The position numbers were made by a program, and so were the translations under genes. A DNA stretch of 34,165 nt from Methylobacterium bullatum (lineage in GTDB: Bacteria; Pseudomonadota; Alphaproteobacteria; Rhizobiales; Beijerinckiaceae): assembly GCF_014845095.1 (NCBI RefSeq), contig NZ_NKUG01000098.1:1-34165 (forward strand), in the 5' to 3' direction. This document shows positions 27,767 to 34,165 of the stretch, piece after piece. The notes beneath the pieces are model-generated. The model saw nothing but the letters and a program-made list of their open reading frames with translations. It did no database searches and had not been told where the DNA came from. Within the stretch, counting starts at the first letter, position 1. Every line of letters begins with the position of its first letter.

Positions 27767-28792
27767 ATGGCCGACGACGATCTCTCCGACGCTCGCCCGT
27801 CCCGCGAGCGCGTGCCGTCCCTCGCGAGGCGCCGGCGTTGGCGCGTGGTGCGCCTCCTGGCGACCGTGGTGATCCTGGCCTGCGCCTGCCTGGCCGCCGC
27901 CCTGGTCTGGCAGTTCTACGTCACCGCGCCCTGGACCCGCGACGGGCGCGTCCGCGTGCAGGTGGCCAGCGTAGCGCCCCAGGTCTCCGGCCAGATCATC
28001 GAACTGCGCGTGTCCGACAACCAGACCGTCGCCAAGGGCGATGTGCTCTACGTCATCGATCCGGTGGATTTCGACATTGCCATCGCGACCGCCCAGGCGG
28101 AGCTCGAGAACCGCGAGGCCGACCTTCAGGTCAAACGGACCCAGGCGGCCCGGCGCGAGGCCCTGACCACCCTCTCCACCTCGGTGGAGGAGAAGCAGCA
28201 ATATGCGGGCACCGCCAAGATCGCGGAGGCGGCGCTCGCCTCCGCGAAGGCGCAGCTGCATCAGGCCCGGGTCAACCGAGGACGCACGGAAGTGCGCTCG
28301 CCGGTGAACGGGCGCGTCACCAACCTCCTCCTGCGCGCGGGCGACTACGCCGCCGCCGGCACCGTCAACGTCGCGGTGATCGATACCGATTCGTTCTGGA
28401 TCGACGGCTATTTCGAGGAGACGAAGCTGGCCCATATCCATGTGGGCGACGCGGCGAAGGCCGAGCTTCTCGGCTACTCGGCGCTCATCGACGGCCGGGT
28501 GGAGAGCATCACCCTCGGCATCAGCAACGCCAACGCCTCGCCGAGCACGCAGGGCCTGCCCAATGTCGACCCGGTCTATACCTGGGTGCGCCTCGCCCAG
28601 CGCGTCCCCGTGCGCATCCGCATCGAGAGGGTTCCCGACGGCGTCACCCTGGTGGCCGGCATGAACGCCACCGTCTCCGTGGGCGAGCCCGGTGCCCATG
28701 GCGGCACGTTCTGGAAGACCCTGCGCGACCGCTTCTCGGGACCCTCCGCCTCCTCCGGGCAGGAGCGTGTTTCGGGGGCGGCGGCCCGCTGA
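27767..28792 (+). CDS. HlyD/EmrA-type membrane-fusion protein (AaeA-like)
   Basis: 341 residues. After an arginine-rich cytoplasmic stretch (about 1-28) a single helix LLATVVILACACLAAALVW anchors the protein. The biotinyl-lipoyl part has APWTRDGRVRVQVASVAPQVSG and IELRVSDNQTVAKGDVLYVID, followed by a helical hairpin (about 108-175) and the return strand RTEVRSPVNGRVTNLLLRAGD. The beta-barrel shows DSFWIDGYFEETKLAHIHVGD. It bridges the FUSC pump to an outer membrane channel, which is not encoded here. ATG 27767 lacks a strong ribosome-binding site; a GTG ten codons upstream is an alternative. Confidence 0.92.
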   Translation: MADDDLSDARPSRERVPSLARRRRWRVVRLLATVVILACACLAAALVWQFYVTAPWTRDGRVRVQVASVAPQVSGQIIELRVSDNQTVAKGDVLYVIDPVDFDIAIATAQAELENREADLQVKRTQAARREALTTLSTSVEEKQQYAGTAKIAEAALASAKAQLHQARVNRGRTEVRSPVNGRVTNLLLRAGDYAAAGTVNVAVIDTDSFWIDGYFEETKLAHIHVGDAAKAELLGYSALIDGRVESITLGISNANASPSTQGLPNVDPVYTWVRLAQRVPVRIRIERVPDGVTLVAGMNATVSVGEPGAHGGTFWKTLRDRFSGPSASSGQERVSGAAAR

Positions 28793-28906
28793 AGCCCTGG
28801 CCAGGACGACGTCGCGCTTCGCCGAATGCCTCGGGGCAGCATGCCCAGGCGATGGAGAGGTGAAAACTTCTTCAGTATTGGCGCGAAGTTGAGCACGGAT
28901 CGCGAA

Positions 28907-28920
28907 GCGGTTTCAACCGC
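28907..28920. promoter_or_regulatory. Short palindrome before the soluble chemoreceptor gene
   Basis: GCGGTTTCAACCGC is a perfect 6-bp inverted repeat with a 2-base centre, 11 bases before ATG 28932 and just upstream of its AAGGA ribosome-binding site. It could be an operator; nothing else supports that. Confidence 0.25.
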
Positions 28921-28931
28921 GCTTAAGGACC

Positions 28932-30737
28932 ATGAGCGATTCTTCCGGCATCTTCTCGGCTGGGTCGGGTCACGTGCTGAAATCCATCGACGCCTTTGAG
29001 AACGACCCGACCGCGGCGCCCGGAGACGGGGGCGTCACCGACGCGGTGGCCGGCATGGCGACACTCATGCGCCACGCCGCCCGCGCCAATGGACAGGCCG
29101 CCAGCTTCACCCGCGAGATCCGTCGCCAATCGACCGGCGTCGACCGTTCCTTGGCGGCGACGCTCGGCAGCGTCGGCCGCGACACGGCGGCGGGAACGGC
29201 CGAGCGCCTCCGCGGCGAGCTCGTGGATGCGGTCGGTCAGGCCATGCGCGAGATCAACGCCGAGATCGCCCGCATCGGCGCGCGCATCGACACCAAGGCC
29301 ACCGAGGCGAGCCGGATCGTCGCCGCCATCGACGGGATCGGCGCGACGATCCGGATGCTGTCGTTGAACGCGACGATCGAGGCGGCGAGAGCCGGTGAGC
29401 ATGGGCGCGGCTTCGCCGTGGTCGCCGCCGAGGTCCGCGCCCTGGCCGACCAGACCCGGGAGAGCGCACGCAACGCGGCAGGCATCATCGATTTCTCCGA
29501 TGTCCGCGCCGATCTCTCTGCCCTGCGCGTCTCGACGGACCATGCCCTGGACGGACTCGCCGGTTCCGTGCGGGCCACCGCCGACCGGATCGAAACCCTG
29601 CTCGGCGGTGTTGGCGTCGAACTGTCCGCGATCAGCGCCAGCAACGCCTCCATCGGTGAGGCTCTCGGTGCCATGCAGAGCAGCATCGACCGGACGGAGG
29701 CCAAGGCCGTCCGCGCCCTGGCTCTGGCCGATGCCACGCTGCAGGCGGCCGCCTCGGGCCTGCCCGCGCCGGACATGGCCCGGCACGGTCTCGCCCGCCG
29801 TCCGAAAGGCTTCGATCTCCTCGACGACATCCGGGCTCGCGGTACCCTTCGGATCGCCGTGGAGCCCGATTTTAAGGGATTGTCCTTCCGCAAGGCCGCC
29901 GGCGGCGCCCTGCTCGGCCTCGACATCGCCTATGCCACGGCCTTCGCGCGGTCCCTCGGCGTCACGCCGGTCTTCGTCGAATGCCCCTGGGACCAGTGCA
30001 CGGAACTGCTCGATGCGGGCCGGACCGCCTCCGAGGCGCCCGCCGACATCGTATGGTCGGCCCTGCCGCCGAGCCCGGGATTCGGCGCCATCGCCTATTC
30101 GCAGGCCTATACCCATCTCCACTACGTGCTGGCGCGCCGGACCGGCGACACGCGCATCCGCAGCCTGTCCGACCTCGACGGCCGGACGCTCGGCGTCATC
30201 AACGATCCGAGCGCCTACGCCACGTTGGAGGCCGCCGGACTGCGCTGGGCCGAGAACCTGCAGGCTAAGGGAAGGCGGGTGGCGACCCTCGGCAGCCTCG
30301 TGCCGATCACCGACCAGGGCCGCATCCACGACGCCCTGGCTGAGGGCGTGGTGGATGCCTTCGCCGTGGACGCGCCGATCATGCACTGGGCCTGCACCGG
30401 CGCCGACAGCCCGTGGCGCGGCCGCATCGAGATCGTGCCCGGCAACATCGCACCCGCGCCCTGGTACTACACCGCCGCCGTCGCCGACCATCCGAGCGCC
30501 TGCCGCCTGCTCATGGCGGCGGATGCCTTCATCGCTGCCTTCGCCGGCACGCCCGAGCGTGCCGCGATCGAGCGGCAATGGCAGGGCGGCGCCATTGCCG
30601 GCACGGGCGGTTACCGGGACGAGCCGGGAGGCTTGCGCGGCGCGGCGGAACTGGCGGCCGATTACGCGGAGGCGATGGGACGGATGCCCAATCTCGCACC
30701 TTCGCGCGGCGGCGTGGCACTCCGGAACGTTGCCTGA
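28932..30737 (+). CDS. Soluble chemoreceptor signalling domain fused to a C-terminal SBP family 3 domain
   Basis: 601 residues with no signal peptide and no membrane helix. Residues about 36-275 are helical and carry an MCP hairpin: [19 protein letters not shown] then [16 protein letters not shown] (144-177). The tip differs from the norm: the usual QTNLLAL is TIRMLSL. Residues about 292-560 form a type II periplasmic-binding fold: [13 protein letters not shown] (304-316), [16 protein letters not shown] (329-344), the hinge region [22 protein letters not shown] (412-433), and [12 protein letters not shown] (471-482), which keeps the ligand-binding aspartate. SBP_bac_3 proteins normally act in the periplasm; here the domain is predicted cytoplasmic, so it may sense an internal solute. 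No chemotaxis genes adjoin. AAGGA precedes ATG 28932. The domain calls are firm; the function is inferred. Confidence 0.85.
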   Translation: MSDSSGIFSAGSGHVLKSIDAFENDPTAAPGDGGVTDAVAGMATLMRHAARANGQAASFTREIRRQSTGVDRSLAATLGSVGRDTAAGTAERLRGELVDAVGQAMREINAEIARIGARIDTKATEASRIVAAIDGIGATIRMLSLNATIEAARAGEHGRGFAVVAAEVRALADQTRESARNAAGIIDFSDVRADLSALRVSTDHALDGLAGSVRATADRIETLLGGVGVELSAISASNASIGEALGAMQSSIDRTEAKAVRALALADATLQAAASGLPAPDMARHGLARRPKGFDLLDDIRARGTLRIAVEPDFKGLSFRKAAGGALLGLDIAYATAFARSLGVTPVFVECPWDQCTELLDAGRTASEAPADIVWSALPPSPGFGAIAYSQAYTHLHYVLARRTGDTRIRSLSDLDGRTLGVINDPSAYATLEAAGLRWAENLQAKGRRVATLGSLVPITDQGRIHDALAEGVVDAFAVDAPIMHWACTGADSPWRGRIEIVPGNIAPAPWYYTAAVADHPSACRLLMAADAFIAAFAGTPERAAIERQWQGGAIAGTGGYRDEPGGLRGAAELAADYAEAMGRMPNLAPSRGGVALRNVA

Positions 30738-31377
30738 ATCCGGCCCCGGAACGCGGACGATCCTTTGCCGACCACTTTGTCGACCACCTGGCCAACCACC
30801 TGAATGGGCAGCGCATTTTAAGATGTGGCGGAATGGGAAAGAATACAGTTGCCGGAAAGACGAGATAGGGGCTTGACGTAAGGGCGATCCAGTCGCACCT
30901 TGATCATGTGCTCTTGAACAAAGCACAGCTCAAGCAACGAGGAGGCGTAGATCGGTTGTCGATCACGACCAACTTAGAGGCAGGAGACGGGAATGACTCC
31001 ACCCCAGCAGGATGCTGCGACGATCATCCGGGACTAATTCGGCCTGGACGTTGAGTAGCACAAACGCGAATCACGGGACGGAAGCGGTCTCCGGGGCGCA
31101 GAAGCGGCCGATACGGCACGACTTCGAATGCGCAGAATGCCCCAATTCGACCGCTTCCGCCGCCGGTCCATTGTCTTCATCCGACGTGTCCGAGCCTCGA
31201 GGCCCGCAAACCTTCCCACATAACTGATCGCCGATTTTGAGAGAGCGTGGTTCAGCCCCCAGGGCAAAAAACCGCCGTCCTCATACCGCCGGATCATGAA
31301 AGTGTTGGATGCTCTCGCGATCGATCTCGGAAGCTTTTCGCCCGCGAGGGACCGGCTTGCCGAGCGCCATGGTCTCG
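30738..31377. other. 640-bp region without an intact gene; hairpins and coding-like remnants
   Basis: No intact gene of normal codon use spans this stretch, and its GC content appears lower than that of its neighbours. It contains TGTGCT/AGCACA (30907-30912 and 30922-30927), GGTTGTCG/CGACCAAC (about 30954-30973), a ribosome-binding site with a 14-codon reading frame (30993-31037), an 11-bp inverted repeat CGGAAGCGGTC/GACCGCTTCCG (31079-31089 and 31149-31159), and a protein-like segment at 31224-31383. See the separate entry for the possible remnant gene. Confidence 0.55.
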
Positions 31378-31383
31378 TCAGCG
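30993..31383 (+). pseudogene. Possible decayed gene, interrupted by three in-frame stops
   Basis: AGGAG (30982-30986) precedes ATG 30993, whose frame reads MTPPQQDAATIIRD and then stops (TAA 31035-31037), continues FGLDVE and stops (TAG 31056-31058), and stops again at TAA 31221-31223. In the same frame the next stretch (31224-31383) reads like folded protein: FERAWFSPQGKKPPSSYRR, then IMKVLDALAIDLG and ARDRLAERHGLVSAG. One phase across 390 bases with a good start signal suggests a gene killed by point mutations, but no family is recognised and chance cannot be excluded. Alternatively the short frame is a leader peptide. Confidence 0.3.
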
Positions 31384-31776
31384 CTGGCGGATCGGCCGCA
31401 GCGGGCCGTGGAAGAATCCGGGCTCCATCCCGATCTCGGCGGCGCGCTCACCGATCACGCCGAGGCCGCCCATAAGCCCCATGATCGGCGCATCCAGCAG
31501 GGCCGGATGGTTCAGGGCCTTGCCGATCTGGCGGCCCTCCCACCATAGCTCCGCGAAGAGAAGGGCGAGGAGGCCGAGCAATCCCCAAGTCTCCAGGCCC
31601 CACCCGAGGAGATAGACGCCGTAGGGCGGCGACAGGACCGTGCTGAGACGGGACAGGCCGATCACCCCGGCGAAGCCCAGGACGAGGATCAGGGGCAGGC
31701 GAACGAGAAGGCGCCGATACAGGCGCAAGGCCAGGTTGAGTTCCTCGACGGAGGAGTGGTCGAGCCTGAGGGGCAT
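31378..31776 (-). CDS. Small two-helix membrane protein
   Basis: 132 residues from ATG 31774-31776, preceded by AGGAAA. A polar N-terminus LRLDHSSVEELNLALRLYRRL leads to a helix at about 22-42 (LPLILVLGFAGVIGL) and a second at about 54-76 (GWGLETWGLLGLLALLFAEL). The C-terminal part has a conserved-looking GERAAEIGMEPGFFHGPL. I do not recognise a family. The frame extends upstream to 31815 without an obvious ribosome-binding site. It lies downstream of gatB on the same strand with a 262-base gap and may have its own promoter. Confidence 0.65.
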   Translation of the reverse strand: MPLRLDHSSVEELNLALRLYRRLLVRLPLILVLGFAGVIGLSRLSTVLSPPYGVYLLGWGLETWGLLGLLALLFAELWWEGRQIGKALNHPALLDAPIMGLMGGLGVIGERAAEIGMEPGFFHGPLRPIRQR

Positions 31777-32038
31777 TTGGGATTTTCCTGTGCCGTTCGC
31801 GCGCCCGAGCGCCATGCCCCCCGATAAAAGTGGGAGATGTGTGGCTGACGGGCGCCCGCCCCGCCACCGGTGCCATCACGAGGGCCGACACATGTGCCTC
31901 TAAGACATCTCGTTAGCCGCCTCCGCGCGCCCGCCGGCGCATTGCGCTGACCATGATGCGCCAGGGCCGATCGAGGATGTCTTTGTCGGGTTTGAGCAAC
32001 CGGTTGAAATGAGAGCCTCGACAACGGCGCGGCGCGGG
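31777..32038. other. Spacer between gatB and the small membrane protein
   Basis: 262 bp with no credible gene. GGCGCAT/ATGCGCC (31936-31942 and 31956-31962) is a 7-bp hairpin about 75 bases downstream of the gatB stop; without a T-run it is at most a weak terminator. Confidence 0.4.
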
Positions 32039-33511
32039 TCACTCGATCCCGAGCTTCGCCTTCAGCAGGGCATTGACCGCGGCCGGATTGGCCTTGCCGC
32101 CCGTGGCCTTCATGGTCTGGCCGACGAACCAGCCGAGCAGGGTCGGCTTTTCCTTGGCCTGCTGAACCTTGTCGGGGTTCTTGGCGATGATCTCGTCCAC
32201 CGCCGCCTCGATGGCGCCTGTATCGGTCACCTGCTTCATGCCGCGCGATTCGACGATCTCGCGCGGGTCACCGCCCTCGGACCAGACAACTTCGAAAAGG
32301 TCCTTGGCGATCTTGCCGGAGATCACGCCCTCGCCGATGAGATCGACGATGGCGCCGAGCTGATCGGCCGAGACCGGGCTCGTCTCAATGCTGTGGCCCT
32401 CCTTGTTGAGGCGGCCGAACAGCTCGTTGATCACCCAGTTCGCCGCGGCCTTGCCGTCGCGGCCCTTGGCCACCGCCTCGAAATAATCGGCGGAGGACCG
32501 CTCGGCGATGAGCACGCCGGCATCGTAGGGAGAGAGGCCGTAGGACTCGATGAAGCGCGCCTTCTTGGCGTCGGGCAGTTCCGGCAAACCCTCGGCCAAA
32601 GCATCCACATAGGCCTGGTCGAATTCCAGCGGCAGCAGGTCCGGGTCGGGGAAGTAGCGGTAATCGTGCGCCTCTTCCTTCGAGCGCATGGAGCGGGTCT
32701 CGCCCTTGCCCGGATCGAACAGGCGGGTCTCCTGGGAAATGGTACCGCCATCCTCGATGATCGCGATCTGGCGCCGCGCCTCGACCTCGATGGCCTGCCC
32801 GATGAAGCGGATCGAGTTGACGTTCTTGATCTCGCAGCGGGTGCCGAGCGGCTCGCCGGGCTTGCGCACCGAGACGTTCACGTCGGCGCGGAGAGATCCC
32901 TTCTCCATGTCGCCGTCACAGGTGCCGAGATAGCGCAGGATGGTGCGCAGCTTGGTCACGTAGGCGCGCGCTTCCTCGGAGGAACGCAGATCCGGCCGCG
33001 AGACGATCTCCATCAGGGCGACGCCCGAGCGGTTGAGGTCGACGAAGCTCTGGGTCGGGTTCTGGTCGTGCAGGGACTTGCCGGCATCCTGCTCGAGATG
33101 CAGGCGCTCGATGCCCACCGTGATGGTCTCACCCTCGGGCAGGTCCACCAGCACCTCGCCCTCGCCGACGATGGGGTCCTTGAACTGGCTGATCTGGTAG
33201 CCCTGCGGCAGGTCCGGGTAGAAATAGTTCTTCCGGTCGAACACCGAGCGGTGGTTGATCAGCGCCTTCAGTCCGAGGCCGGTGCGCACGGCTTGGGCCA
33301 CGCATTCCTCGTTGATGACGGGGAGCATGCCAGGCATCGCCGCGTCCACCAGGGAGACGTGGTCGTTGGGCTCGCCCCCGAATTCCGTCGAGGCGCCGGA
33401 GAACAGCTTCGAGCGGCTCGTGACCTGGGCATGGATCTCCATGCCGATCACGACCTCCCAGTCGTGCAGGCCGCCCTTGATGAGTTTCTTAGGGTTCACG
33501 GCAGCGGTCAT
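32039..33511 (-). CDS. gatB: Aspartyl/glutamyl-tRNA(Asn/Gln) amidotransferase subunit B
   Basis: 490 residues. With GatA and GatC it converts Asp-tRNA(Asn) and/or Glu-tRNA(Gln) to the amide forms. The start [20 protein letters not shown], the metal/tRNA-site [15 protein letters not shown] and [19 protein letters not shown] are diagnostic, and the C-terminal YqeY-like tail ends [16 protein letters not shown]. Length is typical (about 480-490). ATG 33511 is the family start. gatA lies upstream on the same strand with one small gene between. The pathway fits the apparently non-discriminating AspRS at 2732-4546; gatC is not in the window. Confidence 0.97.
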   Translation of the reverse strand: MTAAVNPKKLIKGGLHDWEVVIGMEIHAQVTSRSKLFSGASTEFGGEPNDHVSLVDAAMPGMLPVINEECVAQAVRTGLGLKALINHRSVFDRKNYFYPDLPQGYQISQFKDPIVGEGEVLVDLPEGETITVGIERLHLEQDAGKSLHDQNPTQSFVDLNRSGVALMEIVSRPDLRSSEEARAYVTKLRTILRYLGTCDGDMEKGSLRADVNVSVRKPGEPLGTRCEIKNVNSIRFIGQAIEVEARRQIAIIEDGGTISQETRLFDPGKGETRSMRSKEEAHDYRYFPDPDLLPLEFDQAYVDALAEGLPELPDAKKARFIESYGLSPYDAGVLIAERSSADYFEAVAKGRDGKAAANWVINELFGRLNKEGHSIETSPVSADQLGAIVDLIGEGVISGKIAKDLFEVVWSEGGDPREIVESRGMKQVTDTGAIEAAVDEIIAKNPDKVQQAKEKPTLLGWFVGQTMKATGGKANPAAVNALLKAKLGIE

Positions 33512-33579
33512 GATGGCCCGGATTCAGTGTTGCGCGGCGCGAAACCGCACCGGAAAGGTGGAAGGACCGGCCGGCGCGG

Positions 33580-33879
33580 TCAAGCGCGCAGGCGATAGAG
33601 CTGATGGGCGAGGAAGCCGAGGGTGCCCCACAGGAAGCCCGCCATCCAGCGAATGGGGAAGAAGGTCGGCCCGTCATGGCTGATCGGCGCCGGCCAGGGG
33701 ATGCCGATGGCCGTGACGGCCCAGGACACCATAACCGAGATGGCGAAAGCCATCAGCGAGACCAGGATGACCTTCACGAACTGGTCCGACTTCCAGCCCA
33801 TGACCAGGGCGATGGCGATCAGGACGGGATCGAACGCGGCCCAGATCCAGACGTCGAAGGGATAGACCGGAACGGTCAT
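33580..33879 (-). CDS. Small membrane protein between gatA and gatB
   Basis: 99 residues with about three membrane helices (roughly 8-27, 33-58, 74-95); the start is ATG 33877-33879 (MTVPVYPFDVWIWAAFDPV), ten bases after the gatA stop. Residues such as WKSDQFVKVILVSLMAFAI and PIRWMAGFLWGTLGFLAHQL suggest a conserved small membrane family that I cannot name. The tight spacing with gatA implies cotranscription in gatA-this gene-gatB. Confidence 0.75.
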   Translation of the reverse strand: MTVPVYPFDVWIWAAFDPVLIAIALVMGWKSDQFVKVILVSLMAFAISVMVSWAVTAIGIPWPAPISHDGPTFFPIRWMAGFLWGTLGFLAHQLYRLRA

Positions 33880-33889
33880 GGTCGCGCTT

Positions 33890-34165
33890 TCATGCCCACC
33901 ACGCCTTCGGCAGCTTGGTCCGCCCGGCCGCCGTCTCGATCACTTGGGCGGCGGCGAACAGCGTCTCCTCGTCGAACGGTCGCCCGATGAGTTGGAGGCC
34001 CAGCGGCAGTCCCTGCGCGTCGAGCCCGGCCGGCACCGAGATGCCGGGCAGCCCCGCCATGTTCACCGTGATGGTGAAGACGTCCTGGAGGTACATCTCC
34101 ACGGGATCGCCCGAGCCCTTCTCGCCGATGCCGAAGGCGGCGGACGGGGTGGCGGGGGTCAGGAT
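33890..34165 (-). CDS. gatA: Glutamyl/aspartyl-tRNA amidotransferase subunit A, C-terminal 91 residues (partial)
   Basis: The frame is open to the window edge and ends with TGA at 33890-33892. The visible part reads [15 protein letters not shown], then [20 protein letters not shown] and [17 protein letters not shown], the standard C-terminal end of GatA in the amidase signature family. The catalytic Ser-cisSer-Lys triad lies in the missing N-terminal part. It heads the gatA-gatB cluster. Confidence 0.95.
   Translation of the reverse strand: MLTPATPSAAFGIGEKGSGDPVEMYLQDVFTITVNMAGLPGISVPAGLDAQGLPLGLQLIGRPFDEETLFAAAQVIETAAGRTKLPKAWWA

Noticed and set aside
28881..28896. TGGCGCGAAGTTGAGC as a sigma-54 promoter for the soluble receptor
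   Set aside because: The spacing is right but the invariant -12 GC is GA, so it does not meet the consensus.
28923..30926. Long minus-strand frame opposite the soluble receptor
   Set aside because: Composition is that of a shadow frame and it contains no motif, whereas the plus strand has MCP and SBP signatures.
31034..31297. Minus-strand frame of 87 codons in the 640-bp region
   Set aside because: No ribosome-binding site or domain character, and codon use unlike the neighbours.
31870..31930. Possible tRNA-like fragment after the small membrane protein
   Set aside because: No complete cloverleaf, no T-arm GTTCRANYC and no anticodon stem could be drawn.
1..34165. CRISPR arrays, transposases, integrases, prophage genes
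   Set aside because: No regularly spaced repeats and no mobile-element proteins were found on either strand.

Overview
The window is high-GC DNA with dense gene packing, frequent ATGA/TGATG overlaps and long spurious antisense frames. Gene content points to an alphaproteobacterium of the order Hyphomicrobiales, most likely Methylobacterium, Methylorubrum or a close relative. The pointers are HdaA, the purM-purN pair, a DUF3297 protein, a two-domain MaeB malic enzyme, GatB/GatA with an AspRS of apparently non-discriminating type, and several small lineage-type secreted proteins. The genus is an inference; no rRNA or tRNA gene is present to anchor it.

Layout. 1-810 is the 3' end of an unrecognised gene. 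877-4546 holds rnd, a small WYL-like protein and, divergently, aspS. A palindromic repeat (4560-4692) follows, then a family-2 glycosyltransferase coupled to a small unknown gene, a DUF3297 protein, a CatB-like acetyltransferase and divergent maeB, closed by a strong bidirectional terminator. 9463-11991 holds a small membrane protein, a Tat-exported acetamidase/formamidase behind a sigma-54-type promoter, and a DUF1648-like membrane protein. 12035-18084 (minus strand) is a core block: AI-2E-type permease and hdaA (4-base overlap), then ppk1 and ppx/GppA with a Pho-box-like site in front of ppk1. A membrane chemoreceptor (18272-20062), purM-purN, a small lipoprotein, ndk, a DUF2147 protein, a glutathione S-transferase and a small secreted protein come next. 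25087-28792 is a four-gene efflux module (DUF4345, FUSC, DUF1656, HlyD). 28932-30737 encodes an unusual soluble chemoreceptor fused to a solute-binding domain. It is followed by about 640 bp that look like decayed coding sequence with small hairpins, a small membrane protein, and gatB, a small membrane protein and the 3' end of gatA.

How the genes fit together. Many genes are housekeeping: purine synthesis (PurM, PurN), nucleotide balance (Ndk), polyphosphate turnover (Ppk, Ppx), replication control (HdaA), RNA processing (RNase D) and tRNA-Asn/Asp charging (AspRS with GatCAB). Accessory pieces concern sensing (two chemoreceptors), nitrogen scavenging from amides, aromatic-acid or drug efflux, and surface glycosylation.

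The most interesting element is the gene at 28932-30737. It has no signal peptide and no membrane segment, an MCP signalling hairpin with a divergent tip, and a C-terminal periplasmic-binding-protein (SBP family 3) domain, so it may be a cytoplasmic solute receptor. The best regulatory leads are the sigma-54 promoter before the acetamidase and the Pho box before ppk1. I saw no CRISPR array, transposase, prophage, tRNA or rRNA gene.
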